Assembly (NCBI GenBank): GCA_035539855.1
Contig: DATLHO010000046.1
Span: forward strand, 6,475 to 70,474
Direction of reading: 5' to 3'
DNA: 64,000 nucleotides
From: DATLHO01 sp035539855
GTDB lineage: Bacteria > Bacteroidota > Ignavibacteria > OLB7
The number at the start of each line of letters is the position of its first letter. Position 1 is the first letter of the stretch. Shown piece by piece: positions 9,770 to 18,422 of this stretch. The notes beneath the pieces were generated by a model. It did not search any database and was not told the origin of the DNA. It saw only the letters and a list, made by a program, of their open reading frames with translations. The position numbers were made by a program, and so were the translations under genes.

Positions 9770-12700
9770 ATGCACATCACCCGCGGACGCGCTCTCGGAC
9801 GCATCGTCATCATCCTCGCCGTCGCGCTCTGCGCGCTCGCCGCGCCGGATGCCGTGCGCGCGCAATCCACGGCCGCCGGCCGTCGCTTTCTCGTCGCGTT
9901 CCCCGATACGATCCGCAATCTGCCGATGCGGCGCGTGGAGTACTTCACCGAGCCCACCTTCTACGACGTCGCCTCGATGATCCTTTTCAGCGAGGACACC
10001 GCGCGCGTCCGCCTGCGCGGACCCCGCGTCGTGATCGACACCGTCGTCGTGCCCGGTCGCTCGACCGTGATCCGCCTCGACAGCCTGCAGCGCGTGTTCG
10101 TCACCACCTTGTTCGGACAACCCTCGCGCGACCTCTACGAGATCACCGCCGACCGCGATGTCTCACTCACCTGCTACTTCGCGACGACCTACGGCGCGGA
10201 GGCGTTCTCGCCCTTGCCGGTCGAGCAGTGGGGCACGACGCACGCGGTCGTCTCGCTTCCGCCGGACAGTGTGCTTCACGTCATGACCTACATCACGCAG
10301 GAGGAGGATCAATACGGGGCTCGCCGCTCGCCCGAGCAGGTCGTCGTCATCGCGGCGCTCGACGGCACGCGCATCACGTTCGAGCCCGAGGACACGCTCG
10401 AGCTGGTTCCGCGCACGACGATCTCGCTCGACGCCGGCGAGGCGATGCAGCACAAGTTCGATGGCTGGTCCCGTCCCTACCGGCCCTCGCTGGGTATGGT
10501 GGGAACGAGAATCACCTCGAACAAGCCGATCGGCGTGCTCTCGGGCAACGCGCGCGTGGCGACCGGGGATCTTCCGGTCGCGCCCGTGACCCGCAACAGC
10601 ATCAAGAACCCGCTGGTCGAGTGGGTACGCCCCACCGCGATGCGCGGTCGATCGTTCGCCTATCGATCGTTCGGCGACATCGCCGGTGCGCGCACCGGCG
10701 AGCGGCTCAGGATCATTGCGACCGGTCCGGGCTCGACCACCGTGACGACGACGGCGGGACCCTGGGGCGATCGCGTCATGCGTCAGGGCAGCGTCACCGA
10801 TCTGTATCTGACCGAGAACGACACGTTCGACCTGCGCAGTTTCGAGATCCGCGCGAGCGGACCGATCGAGGTCGTCGCCGTCTCCGGCGCGTGGACCGGT
10901 CTTGGCAAGCTCTCGACCGATCCGGACTTCCCGCCGGAGATCCTTGCCTGGTCACCGGCGATGACCACGCTCACGCCCCACGACGCGTGGTTCGATCGAT
11001 CGCGATTCCACGCTCCCGTCTACCCGGTGCAGCTTCAGCACAACCTCACGATCGTCGCCGACGCCGCGGCCGAGCTCACGCTCGACGACGTGCCGATCAC
11101 GACGATGACACGCGTCTTCGGCTCGTCGATGCAGTGCATCACGATGCCGATCGCGCCTGGGGATCACGTCGTCCGCAGCCGGCGCGGTCGCTTCAGCGGG
11201 ACGGTCTCCGGACGAGCGCGCGGCTGGGAGGCCTTCCGTCCGATGGGCGTCCGTCCCGGCGGCGGATCGCTCGATGGGAGCAATGCGCCGGCGCACGTCG
11301 CGACGTATGCCGAGAACATCGCCGTCTCGTACGCCTATCCGCTGACCGGCACGCCGATGCCGCCGGACTCGTTCGCCGTCGACACCGCGCGCGCGTGCGA
11401 CTCGCTGCTCGTCGCTGCGCGCACCGTCGGACTCTCGCTCATCGACTCGTCGCGCTACCAGGTGACGATCGGCGACTCGTCGAACGTGATCGTCCGCCGC
11501 GATTCGATCCTCGACGGTGATCTGCACGTCGGCTGGCGCGTCGTCGTTCGACCGGCACGGACCGACGCCGATGCGCGCGCGATCGTGACCGTCGTCGACG
11601 CCTTCGGCACGAGGCGGACCTTCGTCTTCACGTACACGGCGGCTCCGCTCGCGGTCGCGCCGTCACGCGTCGAGCTCTTCTCGATTCCGGTCGGCGTCGT
11701 GCGCTCGACGACCGTCACGATCACGAATCGCACCGACGTGCCGATCACCATTGCGGCGATCGATCTCGCGAATGGCTCCTCGGGCTTCGCTCTGCCGGAT
11801 GCGCCGCTGCGCGACATTACGCTCGCGGCCGGCGGCGACTACGCGCTGCGCGTAACGTTCGTCGGCACGGAGTACGACAGCGTGCATCGCGATACGATCC
11901 TCCTGCGGGGGGACTGTCTCGATGAGCGGATACCATTGATGGCGCGCACGACCGACGTCGTGCCGAAGCCGCTGCCGGTCATCGAGGGTTACGACTGGCG
12001 CGAGCGCTGGCTGAGCTCCCGCAACGCGTGCACGAAGAACGACACCGTGCAGTACACCGGCGTCGTGAGGCTGCAGAACGAAGGCGATCGCGCGTTCACG
12101 GTGTCGTCGGCCGAGCTCCTCGAGAGCGACGGCGGCGCGTTCGCGCTCGACACGAGTCTGGCCGCCGAGACGATCCGCGCCGGCGAGTCGCTCGAGCCCG
12201 ACGAGAACGGCGTCCGATCGCGCGTGCAACGGGTCGTCTTCGCGCCGGTCGAGGAGCGCGCCCATCGCGGCGTCTATCGCGTGATCACCGACGGCGGCGA
12301 CACGCTCGACGCGGTTTTGTCCGGCATCGGCATCGAGTCGCATATCGCCGTCGATCCCGTGGCGCTCGATCTCGGCTCGCTCGTTCTCGATTCACCGGGT
12401 GACGAGCTCGCGCGTGCAAGCGTCACGATCTCGGCACGTCCGACACGGCCGCTCACCGTGCGCGAGCTGCGTCTCGACGGCTCCGCGGCGATTCGCATCG
12501 ACCGCGCGGGCGGATTCGTGCCGCCCGATCCAACCGATCCCGCGACATGGTGGCGACTGATGCCGGGCGAGTCGCGGGTCGTGCCGATCGTCTTCGCGCC
12601 GCTCGACACCGGGTTCGCGACCGCGCGTCTGAGCGCCTCCGGCGATCACGCGCGCTGCGACGATTCGGTCGCGGCGATCACCGCGCACGCCTATCGCATC

Positions 12701-13735
12701 GAAGTCGACGTCGACGTAGCGCTGACGCCGACCTTCGGCTGCGCTCCCGGCGACGGTCGACTGAGCGTCGTCAACCGCTCGCCTGTCGGCGTGATGCTCG
12801 CGAGCGTCGCGATCGTTCCCACCGGCACATTCGTGCAGGAGCCCCCCGTGCCGCTGCCCGCGCGCATCGAGGCCGGCGCCACGCTCGACCTGCCGCTGCG
12901 ATTTCTGCCTCCGGCGCCCGGCGTGCACGCGGCGACGGCCGAGCTCGTCGTGCGCGATTCGAGCGGCGGCGGCCTCGAGCGGCGCATCAGCGTCGCGCTG
13001 GCGTCGACGACCGAATCGATCGCACTTCGCGCGCGCATCGATTCGACGCACGGGCTGCCGGGTGAACACGTCACGGCCTCGGTCTGGATGGATGACGGCG
13101 ACGGCATCGACGAATCGCTCGCGCTCGCGGCCATCACCGAGCTCGAGATCGCGGTGAGCTGCGACGCGCGCGTCCTGCGGCTCTTGGGCTCATCGACCGA
13201 TGGCGGCGCGCTCGACGGTTGGGCGCAGACCGTGCTCGAGCAGAGCGACACGCTCTACCGCGTGCGCCTCACCGGCCCGCGCGCGCTCGCGACCTCCGGT
13301 CGGCTTCTGACACTGCTGCTGCGCGGTCACCTCGGGCCCGTCGTCACGAGCCCTCTGGCGCTCACGGTCACGCCGAGCACCGAGCGTTGCGTCGACGTCG
13401 CGAGCTCGCCAGGCCTGTTCCGCCTCGACTCGATCTGCGGCATGAGCCTGCGAATGATCACGCTGCTCGAGGAGGGGTACGCGCTGCGCGAGGCGCGTCC
13501 GAGTCCCACCACGGGATCCACGACCATTGCCTTCTCGATCCCCGTCAATGCTCCTCTGCGCATCGAGCTACTGAATGCATCCGGCGCACGAGTCGCGCTG
13601 CTCGTCGACGGATCGATGGGTCCCGGCAGCTTCGAAGTGACGTGGGATGCGTCCGGCGTTGCCTCGGGCGTGTACTACTGCCGGATGCGCTCAGCCGATG
13701 TCGAGATCGTTCGCGGTATCGTTGTCGCGCGATGA
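9770..13735 (+). CDS. Large T9SS cargo protein with IgGFc-binding-like domain and anchor-D (ASH-like) domains
   Basis: A 1321-residue surface or secreted protein. ATG 9770 is chosen because it directly precedes a signal peptide (GRIVIILAVALCALAAPDAVRAQ); the longer upstream frame is low-complexity. Residues of about 40-520 resemble the IgGFc-binding N-terminal domain, with segments such as DGTRITFEPEDTLEL, GTRITSNKPIGVLSGNA and LPVAPVTRNS. Several Ig-like choice-of-anchor D segments follow (for example VGVVRSTTVTITNRTDVPITI). The C-terminus is a T9SS sorting domain (ARPSPTTGSTTIAFSIP ... GVYYCRMRS). In other bacteria this family is assumed to act in adhesion or protein binding; the IgG link comes from a vertebrate homologue and should not be taken as function here. 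The gene stands alone. Confidence 0.78.
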   Translation: MHITRGRALGRIVIILAVALCALAAPDAVRAQSTAAGRRFLVAFPDTIRNLPMRRVEYFTEPTFYDVASMILFSEDTARVRLRGPRVVIDTVVVPGRSTVIRLDSLQRVFVTTLFGQPSRDLYEITADRDVSLTCYFATTYGAEAFSPLPVEQWGTTHAVVSLPPDSVLHVMTYITQEEDQYGARRSPEQVVVIAALDGTRITFEPEDTLELVPRTTISLDAGEAMQHKFDGWSRPYRPSLGMVGTRITSNKPIGVLSGNARVATGDLPVAPVTRNSIKNPLVEWVRPTAMRGRSFAYRSFGDIAGARTGERLRIIATGPGSTTVTTTAGPWGDRVMRQGSVTDLYLTENDTFDLRSFEIRASGPIEVVAVSGAWTGLGKLSTDPDFPPEILAWSPAMTTLTPHDAWFDRSRFHAPVYPVQLQHNLTIVADAAAELTLDDVPITTMTRVFGSSMQCITMPIAPGDHVVRSRRGRFSGTVSGRARGWEAFRPMGVRPGGGSLDGSNAPAHVATYAENIAVSYAYPLTGTPMPPDSFAVDTARACDSLLVAARTVGLSLIDSSRYQVTIGDSSNVIVRRDSILDGDLHVGWRVVVRPARTDADARAIVTVVDAFGTRRTFVFTYTAAPLAVAPSRVELFSIPVGVVRSTTVTITNRTDVPITIAAIDLANGSSGFALPDAPLRDITLAAGGDYALRVTFVGTEYDSVHRDTILLRGDCLDERIPLMARTTDVVPKPLPVIEGYDWRERWLSSRNACTKNDTVQYTGVVRLQNEGDRAFTVSSAELLESDGGAFALDTSLAAETIRAGESLEPDENGVRSRVQRVVFAPVEERAHRGVYRVITDGGDTLDAVLSGIGIESHIAVDPVALDLGSLVLDSPGDELARASVTISARPTRPLTVRELRLDGSAAIRIDRAGGFVPPDPTDPATWWRLMPGESRVVPIVFAPLDTGFATARLSASGDHARCDDSVAAITAHAYRIEVDVDVALTPTFGCAPGDGRLSVVNRSPVGVMLASVAIVPTGTFVQEPPVPLPARIEAGATLDLPLRFLPPAPGVHAATAELVVRDSSGGGLERRISVALASTTESIALRARIDSTHGLPGEHVTASVWMDDGDGIDESLALAAITELEIAVSCDARVLRLLGSSTDGGALDGWAQTVLEQSDTLYRVRLTGPRALATSGRLLTLLLRGHLGPVVTSPLALTVTPSTERCVDVASSPGLFRLDSICGMSLRMITLLEEGYALREARPSPTTGSTTIAFSIPVNAPLRIELLNASGARVALLVDGSMGPGSFEVTWDASGVASGVYYCRMRSADVEIVRGIVVAR

Positions 13736-14666
13736 CGCTAACGGCAGAAGCAATCCGATACGAACTGCAGACCTGCATCGCCTCGCGCGTCAATTTGAGC
13801 CGTACATTGGAGCGTCCTGCCGGTTTCCCGCACCGACCGAGCGCTGACCAGCCGCGGCGCACGGACCTTTCGGAGTACGAGCATGAACGCAACGCACCCC
13901 GTGCGCCGCTCGCCCTCAGCTTCTTCGCCTGTCGGCGATAAGTATCTCGCTGCCTCGAAGGCTCTTCGAGATCTTCGTCGTCTGCGACCTATTCTGACCC
14001 GTGCGGCATCGCACTCGCCGCTCCCTCTCCCATCTCTGCGCGCGGAACTCGAACGCCGCTTTGGAGTCGCCGTGACGATCTCCGAGGCTGCGCACATCTG
14101 CCGTCTCCATCTACCGGAACACCATCTCCAGTGGCCGTCGTGCGCCGTCCTTTCTGAGGCGGCGAGCGCTCAGTTGACGCCAATCCGACTCCCTTCGATC
14201 TTCGCCCACGTAGGCAGTGGCTTCGATTGCGCGAGACCTGTGCGAGTCCATCGCCGCACCCTTCGCCGAAGTCCGGCACGTTTCGATCGATCTGGACGAG
14301 AATGCGTCGCTTGACGGATGCATCGATCGTCGGCCTAGGATCCACTTGTCGAGAGTCTCAGGTCTCCGCGACCACAGCATGCAGATCTTGCATGAGCACG
14401 AAAGTGAGCGCGAAACCGAGCAAACGATCCGTGCGATGATGTGCTCCGGATTCACTCACCAAAGGTGCGTACGTTTGCAGAATCGCGATCGACAACGGAG
14501 TCACCAGCCAGTCATTCGTGGTCTCGCGATAGTCTGCGCGGGTGCCGTAGCGAGGGCCGGGTCGGCATTTACCGATCCGGTCCAATCGTATCGATGATGT
14601 TCCGGACCATGCGCCTTCGACGACGCACCGGCCAGCAACGTAGGAAATCACGACCACGGCGGACTT
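13736..14666. other. 931-bp intergenic region without a recognised gene
   Basis: This stretch separates two plus-strand cargo genes. It has mixed codon character and lower GC than the gene before it. Frames exist on both strands (for example 13883-14314 and 14217-14597 on plus, 14358-14672 on minus), but none has a family motif, good ribosome binding site or clean codon bias. It may hold a decayed gene. I see no tRNA and no strong terminator. Confidence 0.5.
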
Positions 14667-16727
14667 ATGCATAGAATCATCGCGCCGCTCGTATTCGCGC
14701 TCTCATTCTGCATCGACGATGCCGTCGCGCAACAGATCGCCGTGCAATGGACCAAGGGCAGTCACGCGTCGACCGAAATCAACGGCATTGCATGGAGCCG
14801 TGCGCGCGACGCGCTCTATTCCTGCGGAAGCGATGGCACCGTAAAGGGGTGGAGCCTCCCCAACAACAGGTTGAACTGGTCGCGCTCGTTCGATACACCT
14901 GCGCTCTGCCTCGCACACAGCGAGCTGCGCGATCTGGTGTTCGTCGGCCTCGACAGAGCCGCCGACGATCAGGTCGTCGGTCTCACTTCGAACGGCGAGA
15001 CCGCGCTTGCATTGGACGGTCCTGTCGGAGGCATCATCTCGATTGCGATCTCCGCCAACGGAACGACGGTCGCGGCGGTTGAAGATGGCGGTCGACTGTG
15101 GGTGTGGGATGTCGACGCACGTCAACCGAGGTTGCCACCCGTTGCAATCGACGATCCGCGCGTGGTTGCGATCACGAGCACCGGCGACACTGCGATTACC
15201 GGTGCGACCGATGGCACACTCTCGTTATGGAACACCCTCACAGGGTCGTTGATCGAACGCCATTCGTGCGATGCCGGCGTCACAGCGATCGCCGCCACCG
15301 ATCCGCGCGAAGTCTTCGCGGGTCTCGTCAGCGGCAGCCTGATGCGATTGTCACTCCAGGATGGCACGCTGCGCCGCGTTGCGGGTCCTGACGTATGGGA
15401 GAGACCAACCGGTCCGCTGACCAGCATCGCATCGACCCTTCAGGAGTCGCGCTGCCTCGTCGGCACGAGCTATGGAACGGTGCTCATCGTCGACGCGCAA
15501 TCCGGTGCGCTCGCCGCCGTTCGCGAGGGCCACGTTATCGACGTCTACGCCATCGCGATCATTGACGACGGTTTCGTTTCCGCCGGACGGGACGGACAAT
15601 TGTTGCGTTGGAGGCCGGCGGCGGTCACGCCCGAAAGCATCATTGAACTCATGGCGCCAGTAGGAGCGTCGAGCTTCAGCAGCGACGGCGCGGCGGTCGT
15701 CGTAAACGGTTGGAATCAGTTGACGGAATTTGCCTCCGCCACCGGCCGCTTTGGCGTCGGGTACGCTGCGGGGTCGGGCTCGGAGCTCGACATCGAGCAC
15801 GCCAACGCGTCGGAGCGGATTGCGACGGCAGGAAGCGATGGATTTATACGCGTGTTCGATCCAGGTGTCGCAACGGCACGCTCGGCACAGGTCGATGCAA
15901 TTGCGATGTCAGTGAGCTTCTCGCACGACGATGCGCTGCTCGCATTCGGCGGTGTGAATGTCGTCGGCTGGTTGCACACCGCCGATCTCACCGATCGCAC
16001 GGATATCGACGTCGTCGGCCATGGATACGTCACGAGTTTCGCTCCGGCGTCCGATCGTCTTTTGATCGGCGACATGACGGGCATGGTACGGCTCATTGAA
16101 GTGCCGTCGGCGCTCGAGCTCGCATCGTTGCAGGTGCACGGTGACCAGATCACTGCTCTCGTCCCGTTCGGCGATCGCGGCTGGTTGTCGGCGTCTCTCG
16201 ATGGCAGCGTTCGATTGATAACGTCGAATCCGCTTCGCGACACGGTCGTCTTCGCGGGCTCGCAGCCGATCTATGCTCTTGCAGGTCACGTTGACGGGTT
16301 CTATTTCTTCGGCGGCGGCGACAGTGCTGTATATGGTTGGATGCCAGACCACCCGGTCAACCGTGTTCTTGAGCTTGGCGGCCTCATTCTGTCGCTTGCG
16401 ACCTCGAGCTCCGAGAGACGGCTCGCAATCGGAATGAACGATGCACTGATCATGGCGCGTGTCGACGGCGGAAGCGGCGTCGTCGAGCAGCGAGATCTGC
16501 ACGACGATGCAGTCGTCATCCGCTCGACGCGAGGCGAGACGACGATCAGGCACCGAGAGCATGCGTGCGTGTCGATCTACGACATGTTAGGTCGGCTGCG
16601 CATGAGAGCGTTGCCTGACGGTGATCAGCAACATGTCGTCAGAGATCTCGAGCGCGGCGTCTACGTGTGCGTCGTGTCGGAGCGCCATGACACGCGGTCG
16701 GCGCTTTTCCACGTGGATGGTCCCTGA
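14667..16727 (+). CDS. WD40-repeat T9SS cargo protein
   Basis: A 686-residue secreted protein. It has a signal peptide (IIAPLVFALSFCIDDAVAQ) and about a dozen WD40-type repeats over residues 25-600, with cores such as SCGSDGTVKGW, DGGRLWVWD, GATDGTLSLWN and ATAGSDGFIRVFDPG. The C-terminal 75 residues look like a T9SS tail (CVSIYDMLGRLRMRAL, then ERGVYVCVVS). It is predicted to form one or two beta-propellers on the cell surface. No enzymatic motif is seen, and the binding partner is unknown. There is no clear Shine-Dalgarno before ATG 14667. Base composition is a little less GC-rich than the large gene before it. Confidence 0.75.
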   Translation: MHRIIAPLVFALSFCIDDAVAQQIAVQWTKGSHASTEINGIAWSRARDALYSCGSDGTVKGWSLPNNRLNWSRSFDTPALCLAHSELRDLVFVGLDRAADDQVVGLTSNGETALALDGPVGGIISIAISANGTTVAAVEDGGRLWVWDVDARQPRLPPVAIDDPRVVAITSTGDTAITGATDGTLSLWNTLTGSLIERHSCDAGVTAIAATDPREVFAGLVSGSLMRLSLQDGTLRRVAGPDVWERPTGPLTSIASTLQESRCLVGTSYGTVLIVDAQSGALAAVREGHVIDVYAIAIIDDGFVSAGRDGQLLRWRPAAVTPESIIELMAPVGASSFSSDGAAVVVNGWNQLTEFASATGRFGVGYAAGSGSELDIEHANASERIATAGSDGFIRVFDPGVATARSAQVDAIAMSVSFSHDDALLAFGGVNVVGWLHTADLTDRTDIDVVGHGYVTSFAPASDRLLIGDMTGMVRLIEVPSALELASLQVHGDQITALVPFGDRGWLSASLDGSVRLITSNPLRDTVVFAGSQPIYALAGHVDGFYFFGGGDSAVYGWMPDHPVNRVLELGGLILSLATSSSERRLAIGMNDALIMARVDGGSGVVEQRDLHDDAVVIRSTRGETTIRHREHACVSIYDMLGRLRMRALPDGDQQHVVRDLERGVYVCVVSERHDTRSALFHVDGP

Positions 16728-16800
16728 TCACAGGAAACGAGCTGCCAATGACTTTGAGACACTCGGCGAGGAATAAATACGCTGCTACCGGTAGCGCACT

Positions 16801-16985
16801 GCCACCGCTGTCGCTCGCACTACTCGGCTGATCGCCATGCCCCATGGATAACCCTCCGCCATGGCTTCCTTCGGGCCGCTGCGGGTTTTCCGCAGGCGAT
16901 GGCTCTTCACTGCTGCCGCGCTCCTGAGCCTCAGGCTCCTTCGGCTTGTTGATCCAAGCCTCCTCGGGAGGCCGCTTCCTTGGTG
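16801..16985 (-). other. Antisense coding-like remnant at the 5' end of the BNR gene
   Basis: Read on the minus strand this stretch encodes a Glu/Lys/Pro-rich peptide (for example AWINKPKEPEAQERGSSEEP) with protein-like composition. It has no start, and it ends where the plus-strand BNR frame becomes good. It also contains a CTGCGG-gttt-CCGCAG hairpin at about 16879-16895. It looks like foreign or repeated sequence placed over the missing signal peptide of the next gene. This is inference from composition only. Confidence 0.3.
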
Positions 16986-17915
16986 GTCTATCGGACGGTC
17001 GACGGTGGGATCACCTGGGCAACGGTATTCCACGATTCGGGGTCGGGTCGGGGAGTCGCACTCATGCGCGATGCGACCAGCTCGGGGACAGGTCGAGTCG
17101 CATTGACTGGCGAGGGGTTCGTGTACCCGTCTGACGGTTCCGGCCAATCGTGGGCAGCGATCGAGGTGCCGGGAGTCAATACGCACGGCAACCCCCTGTA
17201 TTGGTGGGGTGTGGCTGCGGTCGGTCGCGCCATTTGGATCTGCGGACCGGAGGATGCCGGGATCAAGCGAAACTTCGATGGTGGGCTGTCTTGGCAGGAA
17301 CTACCCGCACCCGATGCGCACTGGCGAGCGATCGCTGCATCCGAAACGGGCACCGTCTTCGCTGCGTCCGACGAGCGCGTCTATCGGACGACCGATGATG
17401 GGCTGTCCTGGGAAGTGGCCGACATCGACAGTGAGCGGTATCCATCTTCAATAACGCAACGCATTGCCCTGCCCGATGACACGGAGGCTCTGATCGCAAC
17501 TCAACGCCACGTCCTGCGCGTGACCCGGTCTATGGACATTGTCGACGATGCATTCGACAACGACTCAATGCAGTTCGCTGAGGACCTCGTGTGCCGGGAC
17601 GGCAGTTGCTGGGTGGTCGACGAGCGTACGCATCGTGTGCACCGTCGGCGAGACGTTTCCGCAATCCCTCTGCATGGAATGGGAGAGTCAGCGATCGAAG
17701 CGAGCTTCGTCCTCGAGGATCGAACGCTGACCGCTCGATTCGGTCTCCATCATGACGGGATGAGATCGACGATTGCAGACGTCCTCGGACAGATCGTGCT
17801 CTCGACATTCATCGCCCCGGGAGAGCGCCGCTCGGAGACGGACCTGACGGGTCTTGCAGCCAGTGCTTGTCTCGTCAGGGCAGGATCCGCATGCGATCTC
17901 ATCTGGTTCCGATGA
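16980..17915 (+). CDS. BNR/YCF48-like beta-propeller T9SS cargo protein, 5' end missing or replaced
   Basis: A 311-residue reading frame that opens with TTG 16980; an in-frame stop lies just upstream at 16950. It contains photosystem-stability-factor/BNR-type repeats with the asp-box pattern (TVDGGITWATVF, DGSGQSWAAI, NFDGGLSWQEL, TTDDGLSWEVA). The C-terminus resembles a T9SS sorting domain (HHDGMRSTIADVLGQIVLS, then ASACLVRAGS). Relatives begin with a signal peptide. Here none is in frame: the nearby hydrophobic stretch at 16861 lies in another frame. The gene is therefore probably 5'-truncated or frameshifted and may not yield a secreted product. I am fairly sure of the repeats and unsure of the start. 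Confidence 0.55.
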   Translation: MVVYRTVDGGITWATVFHDSGSGRGVALMRDATSSGTGRVALTGEGFVYPSDGSGQSWAAIEVPGVNTHGNPLYWWGVAAVGRAIWICGPEDAGIKRNFDGGLSWQELPAPDAHWRAIAASETGTVFAASDERVYRTTDDGLSWEVADIDSERYPSSITQRIALPDDTEALIATQRHVLRVTRSMDIVDDAFDNDSMQFAEDLVCRDGSCWVVDERTHRVHRRRDVSAIPLHGMGESAIEASFVLEDRTLTARFGLHHDGMRSTIADVLGQIVLSTFIAPGERRSETDLTGLAASACLVRAGSACDLIWFR

Positions 17916-17951
17916 CGTGCAAGACCGGCGCGTTGCCGCCGAAAACGCAAA

Positions 17952-17983
17952 GAGGCAGTGCCCGGGGATGTGGGCACTGCCTC
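17952..17983 (-). terminator. Strong hairpin with T-rich tail on the minus strand
   Basis: A perfect 12-bp stem GAGGCAGTGCCC / GGGCACTGCCTC with an 8-base loop. On the minus strand it is followed by TTTGCGTTTTC, the shape of a rho-independent terminator. The plus-strand side has no T-run, although it could also help end the BNR transcript. Confidence 0.65.
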
Positions 17984-18337
17984 CGCTGCGTACTGGCGCG
18001 CCGGCTTCGACGCGGACGCGGGCTCGAACGGGGGAGGCTCGGGGCCGCGGTCGGGGGACCAGCAGAACGAAAGTCTGTCCGCCTGCGCGTCGAGGCACGG
18101 GTAACAGCGGCCCGTACGACGGCGCGCGCCGAGCGCATACGACCGCATCGCGGCGTCGATCTGAACCTGGGTAGGGCACCAGGCGCGGGGGGGTACAGTT
18201 TCCGCAGAATCGACACGACAGGCGCCGGCCATCTGGACCAATGGCGTTCGAGGCGCTTCAGGTTGCGGTTGTTGACGCGACGGTGGGGGCAGGCTTTCGC
18301 GATCGCCACGCTGGGCGCGACGACGGATCTAAGCTAG
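17984..18337 (-). other. Candidate small minus-strand gene (frame broken at a C7 run) or ncRNA
   Basis: A promoter-like TAGCTTAG (minus, 18337-18330) lies 20 bases before ATG 18309, and the terminator at 17952-17983 closes the unit. From ATG 18309 the frame reads AIAKACPHRRVNNRNLKRLE and stays protein-like up to a run of seven C (plus 18187-18193). Beyond it the good frame is shifted by one (CPTQVQIDAAMRSYALGARR). Adding one C joins them into a small Cys- and Arg-rich protein. No stop precedes the terminator in that frame, so an untranslated RNA is also possible. I recognise no family and found no tmRNA or RNase P motifs. Confidence 0.3.
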
Positions 18338-18422
18338 GATCCGAAAATGATGCGGCGGTGAAACGCTTTATCACAATCGTGATGCGGACAGACGACGGCA
18401 GTGGTGCCGATCGCTCACGCGC

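Noticed and set aside
13883..14597. Plus-strand frames of 126-143 codons between the IgGFc-like and WD40 genes
   Set aside because: No motifs, no ribosome binding site, frames overlap each other and have mixed codon character; reported as intergenic.
17941..18340. tmRNA or RNase P RNA in the small minus-strand unit
   Set aside because: I looked for the tag-peptide and tRNA-like ends of tmRNA and the conserved P4 blocks of RNase P and found neither.
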